Shown here piece after piece: positions 1 to 11,659 of a stretch of 64,000 nt of DNA. The position numbers and the translations under genes were made by a program. The notes under the pieces are model-generated. The model worked only from the letters and a program-made list of their open reading frames with translations. It had not been told where the DNA came from and searched no databases. Numbering within the stretch: position 1 is the first letter of the stretch; each line of letters starts with the position of its first letter. The DNA comes from Warburgia ugandensis (Eukaryota; Streptophyta; Magnoliopsida; Canellales; Canellaceae). The DNA lies in assembly GCA_035236585.1 (NCBI GenBank), contig CP141139.1, positions 54,443,217-54,507,216 of the forward strand. The letters are read 5' to 3'.

Positions 1-2693
1 GTGAACACAAAGTGGTTACTTCAATCCTCATGTAAGGAGGTGTTTAGACCTCACAAACGTCGACGGAAGGTAGGGGAAGAGTGAGGCTCTATTAGATAAC
101 CCCCTTAACCACTATGTTCATCATTCACTAGAATGACCATAGCTCAACCTTTCATAAGGTTCCTATAAGCATGTTTACTCTAAGTACTCTTTCTAATGGA
201 TTTTAATTAAGTTCATGAATATTTATAATGTCATTCATGGGGTTTATTATTCTTTTCCTAATTTGGGCCAAGGATTTGATAATCCTTATATTGTCCTACT
301 AACTATAGCCCTTACTAATTAAGTCCAAAGTACTCCATTCTTTTTGTGTCATGAAATTCTACTTTCTCATTAGATTACATTTTTGGTGTTTTATGATCTT
401 TATCTCATAACAAGTAGATCTACTAATAACATTTAACCATAAATGAATTATAAATTCAAAGCATAAAACTACATAATTTAACATTTAATGATAATGAGGC
501 AAGGTACTAAAAATAATTAAATCTAGCACCTTATGATAACAATGAAATCATATATCATGCTAAAGTCTAAATGTTATACTAGCATGCTTTATAACATAAT
601 CATATTTAAAATGATATTATATAAAATGAAACTAATTACATTAACATTTTTAGAAACCTTTACTTATGATCCAACCATTTGATCTTAGATTTTTCGCTTT
701 GATTAAGGGTATTAGTTATATTTAGGGAATTTTCTTTATTAAGGTCAAAAGATCATATTGATCTATTTTTTTCATAATCCATCCATGATTTTCTTGGATT
801 TTATCATATCAACATTTATTCTTTCCATCCTAAGGATCTGATCACACTTGATCTCATTGATCAAGTGGGTCCCTTTGTATTTTTAGGGTTTTTCTCCCAT
901 AATGGGTAGATCCCTTAATATATCTCATATATATCCAATTAAACCATATATCTCACTTTATTTCAATAATATATCATTATTAAAACATATTTTCAAGATT
1001 TGATAATCTCAGATCTTGAAGATCTAGGTAATTGGAAACTTGTTTCTTTAATACAGAAAGTTTTTACTAAATTTTATATCTATTTTATCATTTCATCAGA
1101 AAATAGAGGTTTCAATCTTTCCATAGCTTCTTTCCGATCTCAATTTGGAGTTCAGATGACTTCAGAATTGGATCTGGAAGTTCACAGTCTTTCCTAGGGC
1201 TTAGATTTGATTTGGGCCCAAGGAATGGACGCCCTAGATCTTTTGGGCAGAAAACCAAACGGGGCGGATGCTGTCAGTTCGTTCGGTGCATCTGCTGGGA
1301 TGAATGGAGGAAGTGTCCTTGAGGCGCGTCCGCGCGCTAGTAAACTTGGTTGTTGCCTGGCGCGTCTGCTCGTGGATTTGGCGGACGCGCCATCGTATCG
1401 CTTGGAACGACGCCCCATGCATAGCGCACGCACCGTTTCCGACAGTGTGTCACGTGTGCGTCTTGGGTGCTGTTAGATCCGGAGATCGGATAGTCCATTC
1501 TAGACCGTCCAATCAATCCTCTCTCAATTGAAGGCCTAAAACATCTCTGATCTTTGTGAAAATTCTACCCTAAGGGTTTTGGACCCTTTTGGATCGATTG
1601 GTACGTTCAGAATTTTCATCTGAGCACTCTATCATCTAGAATTAAGGGTTCTAGTGTTTACTTTATTTTTACCTTTTTATTACCAAAATAAATTACAGTA
1701 AAGCTAAAAATTACATAAAACACTATTAAACATCTATGGAAAGTATTTCCACCTACCTGATTGGAGATATGGCCTAAGATCCACCTTTCTTGGAAATTTC
1801 TGTTGTTTGAACCGTTGGATCTTGAAATTTCTTTGGGGATTTTGTAGAATAGATATGTTGGGAAGTTTTGGATGGTGAAATTGATCAAATTAGTTCTAGA
1901 ACAGAGTGCTTAATTGATTTTAGGTCTCTTGTTCCAATCTAAAAAGAAAAACAAATTGAAAAGAGAGATGTCTCTTAGAAATTTTGGGTTTTTGGGGAGG
2001 GATCTAGGTCTAATTTTTTAGGGAGAGTGAAGAAAATTTTGTGGGGATTTTATGAATATTTTTGGAGGATTTTTGGGGTTGTATTTATAGGCATTTTGGG
2101 TCTTTTATTATTATTATTATTATATTTTATTTTTTATTATTAAATGGCATGAAAGTCTCCCATACTCCATTTTTTCTTCCCTATGCCCCATTTTTCTTTC
2201 CCAAGACTAGCTGATGTTTGTTGACCCATGACATCACGTGGGTTGCTGATAAGATTGGTTTTTGGGACCCTTGTGGGCCCCATGTGGGCCCCACATGGTG
2301 TAAAAAGACCGTTTTGCCATTTATGTATAAAAATTTGGGTTTTATTCTCATGATCTCGGATTTGAGTGTACTTAATGGCATTGGATTCGTATTTCTTAGT
2401 ACATTCTAAATTTTGATGTCTCATATTTTGATTTTTGGGTAAAATTACTATTTTACCCCTTTTGTCTAAGGAATGAAGAAACTTAAGGATTTCTTATCCG
2501 AATTTAAAATTTGTCGTGCTTACAGTCATTTTGAAGGGTTTGCTAAGTTTAATTTTAATTTTACATGTCTTATGATTTGATTATACTTTTATAAAAAGTA
2601 TATTCTAAATAACCCTAATATTTCAGCCCAAAATATCTGAAACTCAAACTTTATTGATTTTCTCAATCAATTACAAAAATTGGGGTTATTACA
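1..2693 (-). mobile_element. Family L LTR, reverse strand, runs off the left edge
   Basis: Read on the reverse strand, this begins at 2693 with TGTAATAACCCC, a typical Ty3-type plant LTR start. The same sequence starts the copy at 62310. Positions 1-180 are the reverse complement of about 28400-28590 in the third copy, so the rest of this LTR (about 1.8 kb by comparison with that copy) lies outside the window. A GC-rich, CpG-rich island sits at about 1300-1480. The short frames there are not conserved between copies and are not genes. No coding domain is visible. Assignment to an LTR rests on the TG start, the TATA box and the repeat family; the superfamily (Ty3, chromovirus-like) is inferred from the terminus style. 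Confidence 0.75.
2082..2089 (-). promoter_or_regulatory. TATA box of the reverse-strand family L LTR
   Basis: The reverse complement reads TATAAATA, about 605 bp into the LTR. An identical box lies at 62858-62865, about 550 bp into the other copy that retains its start. Shared position in two copies supports an LTR promoter. Confidence 0.55.
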
Positions 2694-2847
2694 TTAAGTG
2701 ACTTCAGAACTAATTTACTTTTAAAGTCATTTACCTAAATGACTTAAAAATTTATTGACTTTCCAAGTTAGCTCGGTAGAAGTCGCTTAGTAAGCGACTT
2801 AGATTGTCCTTTTTAATTGACTTTAAAAAGGCCCTTGTCTTATAGTG
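2694..2847. mobile_element. Right end of a second CACTA-like element or MITE
   Basis: The fragment ends TTATAGTG, which fits a CACTA terminus read as TAGTG on the right. It is packed with direct and inverted copies of AAGTGACTT/AAGTCATTT-like words. One is a near-perfect palindrome at 2780-2800 (AAGTCGCTTA-G-TAAGCGACTT). This subterminal vocabulary differs from that of elements A, B and C, so it is another family. Its left part is missing because the family L LTR adjoins it at 2693. No TNP2 sequence is attached, so a MITE is possible. Confidence 0.45.
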
Positions 2848-4890
2848 CATCAAGCTAAACTAAATGGAAGGCTAGGATTGGAGGGGATTCAAGAGATTTA
2901 TCCATGAGTTATTTTTAAGATAATTAAGGAAAAATCTATTAGAATAAGTTGTCATATGGACCAATGGGATAAGAGCAACCAAATTTTAGAGTTTTTCTCA
3001 CTTTTTCCTTAATTTCCACCTTGCCCTTAAGATGCACTACGAATTTCCAAAACTCCATCTCCTTCCACCTCTTAAGAAACCTCTTAACCAACCAAATTTC
3101 TCCACCTAACTTATCCCACCTCCTTCCTGACCTGTCCCCACCGACTTTCCTAAAAAATGGAAGCTTTAATGGTTTTGGAAGGAGGGAGACACCCCTTATT
3201 AAAAAAGTAGCATCTCCCACCTGACCCCATTCTTAAGACAGCCACCTACTTCCCCACTTTCCTATTTGTTGTCTAATCCTTTCCCCCATCATAGTCATTC
3301 AATTTGACCCCCTTTAATCTCCACCATACCTTAGGATTAGGTTACCCTAGGAAGGATAGGACAAATCTTATAAAACCAGCCTAAAATCCAAGCAAAACTT
3401 CACTTTCACCAAAGGAAAAGACACCTCCTCCATTTAGGGAGGAGGACATTGACCTCCTTCTAGCCCAATTGTCTCCTTTTGCTTGTTGTTTTGTGATGTC
3501 TTTGGGTGCTGCTACAAGCTTCCAAGGTTTATGTTTCTTCCTCAAGTGTTCAACCTAGGATTTATGGGGTTTTGATTCATCTTTGAAGGTTGGTTATCCT
3601 TTGCTGGAATTTCTTCATTGTCATGTTAGTTTTCCTTGTTTTTCCTTTAGCTTTCCTTGGTTTTAAACTAAGATTCAAGGCAGGTTTTCCCTTGGACTAA
3701 CAGCCAAGGGAAGCAATCTTGAATTTAGTTTCGTTCTTTATCTTTCATTACATCTTTATTCTCTTTCAGTCATCTTGATTTTCCAGCTTTGGTTGCTTAA
3801 GTTCCATTGAATTGTTGATGAGTGAATTGTGGAACAATTGAGAAGAGTTTGGCTTATAATTTAGGAGCGATTAAGTTTTAGTGAACATCATTATAATGAC
3901 ATTTAAGTTTCAGATTTGGACTACATGTATGGAGTGTTATGTTAAGGAATTTTTGGATGTGATTCAATGAGATTATTTGGAAATTTCAATTCATGTTTGT
4001 GTCCAGTAGTAAATTAACTTTGTTCTTGAATGTTTGAATACATTAGAAGTGATTAATTTCATGTTTTACATGTTCTACTCATTGAATGTTTCAATTACCA
4101 TACTGTTGAAATTTCTTTGCATGAATGGCGTATGTTAACTTCCAGCACAATATAATCTTGTTCACTTTACTTTTCAAGAGTCCAATTAGATTGTTAGATA
4201 TCTTAGTTAATGTTAGAAATAGATTGCATACTAGGTTTCCAAAGTATTTGATTAAATCCACTCCTATCCAATGAATCATGCATACCATTCCATGGTTAAG
4301 TGCATGATGATTAGGTACCTTTTCCTTTCATTGTTTGTTAGTGGTAACTTTTCCTTTATTTCTCTTTTTTAGTTGTAAATTAGATTAAATTAGTTTGATA
4401 CTAGATTCCCTTATTTTGACTCTCAGTTAGTTGGAAAGTAATCAAATTTGTCATACTTGTTAAAATAGTTGATTTCGTTGCTTACCTTTCTTAGTTTTGC
4501 ATGATTAGGAAAGTAGTTTGTTAAAGCATGTTTCCATTAGATTAGTTGTTAATTTCATGTTTAGGAAAGTTGCTAAATTACATTTTAGGAAAGTTTCACT
4601 TTAGTAAAGTTGTTAATTAGGAAATTCATAAAATTAGAAGTTTTTAATTTAGAAAATATTTAAGTTTAGAAAGAGCAGGTTTTAGGAAAGATTTTCATTT
4701 CGCATGTTTCATATTTTTGCTTAGTTTCTACTTTCGTGTGTTAATTTCCATTTTTAAATTAGGTAATAAATTACTTGAATTTGGCTAGGTTAGATAGTTT
4801 AAACTAGGGACCACTAGCTTCACATTAGTTCAACTCCTCATGGGATCAATCTCATTAGCATACTATATTGCAAATGATTCATCCACTAAG
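2848..4890 (+). mobile_element. Family P LTR-like repeat, 5' end missing
   Basis: This stretch shares features with the family P LTRs described below. They are a TATA box, a long T/TTAGGAAAGTTT-rich stretch (about 4480-4800) and the near-terminal words CTCATGGGATCAATCTCA (about 4838) and CATACTATATTGCAAATGAT (about 4860). The last word recurs in reverse at about 45560. The 5' part is cut off by the CACTA-like end at 2847. The exact 3' boundary is not clear. No coding domain is seen; the small frames are not conserved in other copies. Confidence 0.5.
3369..3376 (+). promoter_or_regulatory. TATA box in family P LTR
   Basis: TATAAAAC precedes a C/T-rich leader, as does the box at 6210 in the next copy. 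Confidence 0.35.
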
Positions 4891-5025
4891 GGTAACTTAG
4901 GGGTGCAAGGGCTTGTTGCATATGCTAAAGGCAATCACAAGTACGTACGAAAATGGTTATCATTTGAATTTTCATAATTTTTTACATGTTTTGCTCCACC
5001 CTAACAAAATACTGGTTAGGGGGTA
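4891..5025 (+). other. Very short internal region with polypurine tract
   Basis: The sequence ends TTAGGGGGTA directly before TGATAAG, the family P LTR start. This looks like a polypurine tract followed by a 3' LTR. Only about 130 bp separate it from LTR-like sequence upstream, so the internal region is deleted, or the element is a very small non-autonomous form. No primer-binding site could be assigned. Confidence 0.4.
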
Positions 5026-5779
5026 TGATAAGTAGTCAATTCTACATAAAAAGTACTCAATTAGTAGCTCATGTGTATGTAGGACATTATTTTAGAAAGT
5101 TTTCAAAATTCATGACACATGCATTTCTAAACTAATGATTAAAAAATTTAATATTTTGTAGGTTTATGAGCTAATCTAGAGTTACTAGGTGATTGATCAT
5201 AATTTTCTAAGTATTAATTATGATTTTTTTATCTTTTCCAAGTATTGAAAAAGTAATCTAATAGCTGAAATTGCATCAAATGATAATAGATGATATAGAT
5301 CAACCTAAAGAGACCAGGACCCATTTTCCATCATTTTCAAGTTCAAGTAAGGGTCAAGATCATTCCAAAGCAAGCAGATGAGCTTCAAAAATGATTGGAA
5401 GAAGTTAAGTTTATTAGAATGGGCCCATGTAAAATCCATGCAAAATCCACCACCTTTAAATGAGAATTCAAGCAATGCAAATGACCTGAGCAATATAAGC
5501 CATCAAGGAAAATCTAGGAGAAGCCAAGCCAAGTGATCCATGAATATAATAGAGTAAGACAAGAAGACACCAAGCCATTAAAGCTATCAAGGGAAGTCAA
5601 AGAAGCCATTTTAAGTCAGCCTACATGGAACCACATAATTGGAGGAGAAAAATGCAACATTCCTTATGCTTAAATCATGATTTTCAATAGATAATTAGCA
5701 AGGAATTAGATGAAAATTATCACATGGGAAGATGTGCATGCAAAATGGACCAATAGGAGAGGAAATTAAATTCCATTTC

Positions 5780-5900
<121 letters not shown>

Positions 5901-6209
5901 ACAAATTACACATGAAATAAGGTGTTATCTCATGCTTCTAATTCTTTTCTAGCTCCCATCTTCATCTCTCATTCTAAGTTTCCCATCCTAGCCATGATCC
6001 TCCACATCCAATCTCCCTTTCCTAAGCTTCCACATCCCATTCTATACGACCCATTTTTACAATTTTTTTCTCCCTTGTTTTCCACGGCTTTGCACTTTCT
6101 AAAAATAGCTCCAAATCCTAAATTTCATTGATTCCCATCTCCATTCCTTATCTTTTCTTTTCCCTTTCCTTAGGACAGAATCTTATCACTCTTAGAAGGT
6201 GCAATCATC

Positions 6210-6217
6210 TATAAAAG
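6210..6217 (+). promoter_or_regulatory. TATA box in family P LTR
   Basis: TATAAAAG lies about 1.2 kb into the LTR. Reverse-strand copies carry TATA-like boxes at corresponding places (52265-52273 and 56025-56032). Confidence 0.4.
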
Positions 6218-6689
6218 ACATAGGTATCCCATGCATCAAACATAAAGGTTAGAGACACATTTTTTTCCTAAAGAATGGTGCCTCCATCTTGCTCTCTTCA
6301 TAGGGTTTCATGTCTCTAGCCTTCCACGCCTCCTTCAAGCTTCAGCACGTCTCCTTTGCCTTTGTTTGCAAGTTTTTTCCAGGTTGGTTCCATTGTTATT
6401 TTTGTTTCCTTGTTGCCTTGCTTTGCCTTCTAGTTCCATGAACATAGCTCTAGTTCTTTTCTTTGGTTGATTTGTTTCTAAGTTGTTCTAGTTTTCTTGG
6501 ATCCAAAGCTAACTATTCTTGCAGTGACATCTAAGAGATAGTAGCCCTTGAATCGTCATTGTTTCGTTTTAATTGTTTATCATGTTCTAGTCTTCGCTTT
6601 GGATCTTACCTTCCCATCTTTTTATTTTGTTTCATCTCTATTTCACTCTCTTTCTTTAGTTTTATTTTGGGTTCACATGCATGCACTAC

Positions 6690-7025
6690 TAAAATTTGGG
6701 TTTTATAGATGGAAAAAATAAGAGAGTTTAAATTCAACCATCTTATTAAAAATGATAAAAGATGGTTTCTCAAAACCATCTTATATATTATAATATAAAA
6801 ATACAATTTTATTAAAATTGTCTTATATTTTATATGATAATATAAGACAATTTTGACAATATAAGATAATTTTCGAAAATCATCTTATAATATATTTTTA
6901 TAAGATAGTTTTTGAAAACATCTTATATTGTATGTGACAATATGAGATGATTTTCAAAAGTCATCTTATAATGTCATATTTTATAGGACGGTTTTGAAGA
7001 ACTATCCTTTAAATCCTCTTTTTGA
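6690..7025 (+). repeat. Left subterminal repeat array of element A
   Basis: Alternating direct and inverted copies of TAAGATGGTTT / AAACCATCTTA, with variants. In En/Spm elements such arrays bind the TNPA protein; that role here is inferred from the family. Confidence 0.85.
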
Positions 7026-7416
7026 CACATCATGAAGTTCAAGCTTTAATTTTTTACTCTCAGTTACTTTGATGAAAAACATGAACATTGAGTTGGATTT
7101 ACATAAACTTTGTCCCAAACTTGCATTTTCTAGGTTGATATTAGTTTTGGTATGTGTTCATTCTTATTTTTGTCATATATTTAACTTATGATGTTTATGG
7201 GTATTAAATTCCCTTTCTAAAGCATTTTCTTCTTGTGGATCATTTATGTGTATGGATTAGTTACATGTCTCAAGAAAAGGTGAGTTCTCTAATATTACAT
7301 ATGTTTTTACTATTTGTATGAACATTTTCTATCACACTAAGTATTTGGTTAAATGCTTGACCCAATGTTATTAATCTTTTAATGTCTAGAAAGTCTTCAC
7401 ATGCATCTTATCATCA

Positions 7417-10400
7417 AATTTTGGACAAAATGGACAAATATGCTTGGATGACTATGGAAAGATCATAAGAGTATAAGGAGGGAATAGAAAAGTTCATGGA
7501 GTATGCACTTAGGGTAAGTGGTGATTGTAATCGAATGTGATGTCCATGCTGAAGATGTGGAAACTTAAAACAAGTTACTGTAGGTGGGTTGAGAGAACAT
7601 TTGTGCTTTATTGGAGTTGGCAAAAGCTATCACCCCTGGACGTGGCATGGAGAGGGAATTACTCATTAGCCTTATCTAAGAGGGCTGAATGCGTATATGA
7701 TAAAGAAGCCACTGTGGGAAGTGTTGTAGACATTAGTATAGCTACACTGATGTTTTAACATGCATATGATGACTTCCAAGATGACCCTAAACAATTCTAG
7801 ACTACATTGGAGAAAACCAATGAGCCATTGTACATTAGGTATATAGATTATACCAAGTTGTCTGCAGTGGTAAGCTTTACAACTTGAAATCAAGATTTGG
7901 TTTTTTAGATCAAGGTTTTACAGAGTTGTTCAAAGTCATTGGTAAAATTCTACTTGTGGAGAACAAATTAGTTATGTCAACATTAGAGGCAAAGAAAATC
8001 TTAGGCGCACTAAGGTTGAAGTATGAGAAGATGCATGCTTGTCCTAATGGTTGCATATTATACAAAAAGGAGCACATAGACAAAACTTTATGTCTAACTT
8101 GTGGACATTTAAGAAGGATGCTAGAGAAGAATTCAAGTGAAAAATGTAATTGCAAAGGTCCTATGGTATTTCCCCTCTATTTCAAGGTTCCAAAGAATGT
8201 TTCGCATAAGAGAAACAATGAAGAAACTAGTATGGCATGCCAAGGAGAGAGTAGGTGATAACTATATATGCCATCCAGCAGATAGCCCACCTTGGAAGCT
8301 TATAGATTTCATGTGGCCCAAATTTGGAGAAGAACCCAGAAACCTATGACTTGCAATATTTGCATATGGGATTAATCCTCATGGTTCTATGATTAAAAGG
8401 TATAGTTGTTGGTCTATTATATTAGTTTCTTACAACCTTTTGTCTTTTTTGTGCATGAAGAGGATGTTCATAATGTTAATTATGTTAATATTAGGTCCCA
8501 AGCAACTTGAACGTGTACTTTGCTTTTTTAATCTATGATCTTAGTACATTATGGAATGTGGGTGTTGAAGCTTATGATGCATACAAGAAAATGACATTCA
8601 CTCTTAAAGGTTGCACTACTATAGACAATAAGAGACTTTCTTGCATACTGTAATTTGGTGGGATACACATTAAAAGGATACAATGCTTGTCCTATTTGTA
8701 GTGACCAAATGAGTTCCATATGGCTTTAACATAGTAGAAAGATGGCATTCCTAAGCCACAAAAGAGGGTTGCATAGAAACCATGCATACCATTTTAAAAA
8801 GGGGCAATTTAATAGTAGTGTGGAGGCTAGGACACCTCCAAAGAGTTTGGCTAGATGACAAGTATTGAAAAGTTGAGAACCTTAATGTATCATGGGGGAA
8901 GAGGAAGGAAGCAATTTTGCATGTATGTGAAAGAAAATCTAAAAGCTGTTGGAAGAAGAAGTCAATATTCTTTGAATTTGTATTCTTAAAATCCTACCCA
9001 TACAGCATGTGATTGATGTCATGCACATTGAGAAGAATGTCTATGAAAGCTTGGTGGATACCTTACTCAACATGGCCGGAAAAACAAAGGATGGACTTGT
9101 AGCTCAAATGGATCTCATGACAATGGGTTTGAAGGGATGGTTGCATCCACAATATAGGGGCAACTGAGGAACTTACTTGCCTAAAGAAAATTATATACCT
9201 TGCAGAGAGGAGAGAAGAATAATGTGTCAAACCATGTCAGATATTCAAAGTCTTAGGTGGGTACTCTTCAAGCATTAGAAATATTGTCTCCATGGAAGAG
9301 TTGAAACTATTAGGGATGAAGTCTCATGATTGCCATGGATTGATGCAACAACTCTTGCCTATAGTAATACATTTAGTTTTACTTGATAAAGTTAGAGGAT
9401 CTATTACTAAATTCTTCTACTTCTTCAATTCTTTGTGTAAGAAGGTGGTGGATGCTTTGAAATTACAAGAAATCAATGAGCATTTAGTTACAACATTATG
9501 TGAGCTTTAGACAATCTTCCCACCATCCTTCCTTGATATCATGGTATACTTAACAGTGCACCTCATTGGTGAGGTTAGGCTATGTGGACCTATTTATTTA
9601 TGATGGATGTACTTGTTTGAAAGGTACATGAAGGTGTTAACAAGGAATGTACAAAATTATAGTTGGTTAGTGGGGAGTATCGATGAATGTTACATTGCAA
9701 AAAAATAGTGGAGTTTTACACTGAGTATATATCAGGAGTGGATGCTACTAGAATTTTGAGAAAGAAATAATCAGGTGGATTAAATGGTCCAACAAAAGGT
9801 GAACCTTTCTCTAGTGGTCATGTATCGACTATTGATCATAAGGAATAGGACTAGGCACACCTTTATGTCTTGCAAAACAATAATGTTGATGAAGTTCAGC
9901 CATATATTAAGTAAGTAACTAATGCTCTCTCTTTGGTTCCTTTCACACACACACATCTATATATATATACACATATATGTTGATGGGTACATAGTGTATT
10001 ATTAATGTAGGCATGTTATATATAATTTTCATCTCTTCAGTGTAGTAAGCACATGGACTTCTTAAAAGAGAGGTATCTAATAGGTACAAAGATAATGAAG
10101 TGGCTACAAGATAAACATTATCTTTCCATCACAACTTGGCTTCGTCAAAAGGTATTTAATCATAGTGAAATAATGCGTCATTCACTTAATTGATTTGTAA
10201 TAGCATATGCACGTATACATTAATAATCTCAAATAAGTAATATTATATACAAGTTTTAGATCAGCGAGATGTTCTTGGTCATAGTATTTTCGAATCTTTC
10301 TGCTTGATGGCAATAAGACCTTGACCAGAAGTAATAAAGTATGTTGGATATGCCATCAATGGTTATTTCTTTCACACAAAAGACCTTGATAAGTTAAGAG

Positions 10401-10870
10401 CACAACAAGGTCGAGGTGCTAGCTTAGTTGCTAAAGTTACTTTCTTTTCCAATTCAAAGGACAACAATCCAATTGTAGCAGGATTATACGCAAGATATGG
10501 AAGCTGGATTATACTTGAAGTGGAATGCAATGAAGAAAGCATCAAGACCAATGCCCTTGGTTTGACATTGGTTGACCTTAATAAGATTGACTATCAAAAT
10601 GGCTAGTTTATTTTGGTAAGTCAAACAAAACATGTATTTTTTAGACAAGGTGGACATGATATGGGATAATAAACTATTTTATTAGCCTTCCCAAGGGACT
10701 TCTATGATGAAGATGACCTAGGTGACATCGTAATTGATTACCATTCAATCACTACAATAATGACATCAATCAATCTAATCAGGGCAAATGAGATGGATTA
10801 TGTGTGTGATGCTGGCAAGGAGGGTGCTTGGGTTGGATCAGATTGTATATGAGGGGACAAATTAAAATGT
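7417..10870 (+). pseudogene. TNP2-like CACTA transposase pseudogene (element A)
   Basis: The TNP2 domain order is intact although reading frames are broken. An N-terminal transposase-associated zinc-binding region lies at about 7420-7660 (fragments DKYAWM, EKFMEYALR, CPC, REHLCF, WTWHGE). The Transposase_21 core follows at about 7820-9240 (EPLY, YEKMHACPNGCILYKKEH, VLWYFPSISRFQR, CHPADSPPWKLIDFMWP). A DUF4218-like segment lies at about 9320-9760 (MQQLLPIVIH, FPPSFLDIMVYLTVHL, RLCGPIYL, FERYMKVL). A DUF4216-like segment lies at about 10330-10640 (YAINGYFFHTK, LGLTLVDLNKIDY). A GT-AG intron at about 9911-10040 is likely. Many stops and frameshifts make it non-functional. The encoded enzyme would cut CACTA termini in the nucleus. 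Compared with B, a short stretch around 8500-8540 is missing or diverged. Confidence 0.9.
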
Positions 10871-11029
10871 TTGTAACATCCAATGTATGAAATGAACAAA
10901 TCAATTATGTTACACATCATGTGTCATCCCAAGCATTGTTTATACATCAAGGAAATAAGGGATGGGGATAAGCTTTGCATTTCAGATCTTACTAATATTT
11001 TCAATATCCTGAGAATAGGAAAACTATTT

Positions 11030-11320
11030 TAATACATATAAGACAGTTATTCATAAACCATCTTATATTATTAAAATAAAATTAAGATGGAGATATTGGT
11101 GGGAAAGACAGTCATATAATATAAAACAGTTTTAGAAAATCATCCTTATTTACCCTAAAATAGAAGATGTTTTTCTGAAAATCATCTGATATTTAATAAT
11201 ATTGAATGGTTTTTTAAAAATTATCTTATATTATAAGAATATAGGATGGTTTTCTAAATCCATCTTATATTTGAGAAATATAGGATGATTTTTTTAAAAC
11301 CATCTTATATTCTAATAATG
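11030..11320. repeat. Internal cluster of subterminal-type repeats
   Basis: Several copies of the TAAGATGG/CCATCTTA unit occur here, far from either end of element A. Just upstream, TTACTAATATTTTCAATATC aligns with the reverse complement of about 49540-49570 in element C, where no such cluster follows. It therefore looks like an inserted terminal fragment of a related element. Confidence 0.75.
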
Positions 11321-11339
11321 AGGAGGATAAGAAGAAAAG

Positions 11340-11341
<2 letters not shown>

Positions 11342-11414
<73 letters not shown>
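11342..11414 (+). repeat. (GA)n microsatellite
   Basis: A pure GA run of about 73 bp lies next to the internal subterminal-type cluster. The right end of element B has the mirror arrangement: CT run, then subterminal repeats. Confidence 0.97.
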
Positions 11415-11418
<4 letters not shown>

Positions 11419-11467
11419 TGTGCACACTCAACCTTGCTTCCCCATGTAAGGAGGGAGAGAGAGGTAG

Positions 11468-11552
11468 GAAGAAGAAGAAGAAGAAGAAGAAGAAGAAGAA
11501 GAAGAAGAAGAAGAAGAAGAAGAAGAAGAAGAAGAAGAAGAAGAAGAAGAAG
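11468..11552 (+). repeat. (GAA)n microsatellite
   Basis: A GAA run of about 85 bp. It produces spurious poly-Lys, poly-Phe, poly-Leu and poly-Ser frames in several reading frames. Confidence 0.97.
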
Positions 11553-11659
11553 GAGAAGGTGAAGGGAAAGAATGAGAATGCACACATGCCCCCATTGTTT
11601 TTCTCCCTCTAGGTTGGCTCTCTCTCACTCTCTTGGTTTTCTTATGTTGATGCTACTGG

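Noticed and set aside
1194..1531. Several arginine-rich frames of 60-90 residues on both strands
   Set aside because: They arise in the GC-rich LTR island where stop codons are rare by composition; they are not conserved at 63540-63720.
10985..11005. Possible CACTA terminus (TTACTAATATTTTC) before the internal subterminal cluster
   Set aside because: The same sequence occurs in element C as TTACTAAGATTTTC without a cluster, so it is ordinary element sequence and not a terminus.
11265..11628. Overlapping poly-Leu, poly-Phe, poly-Ser and poly-Lys frames
   Set aside because: They are translations of the GA and GAA microsatellites in several frames.
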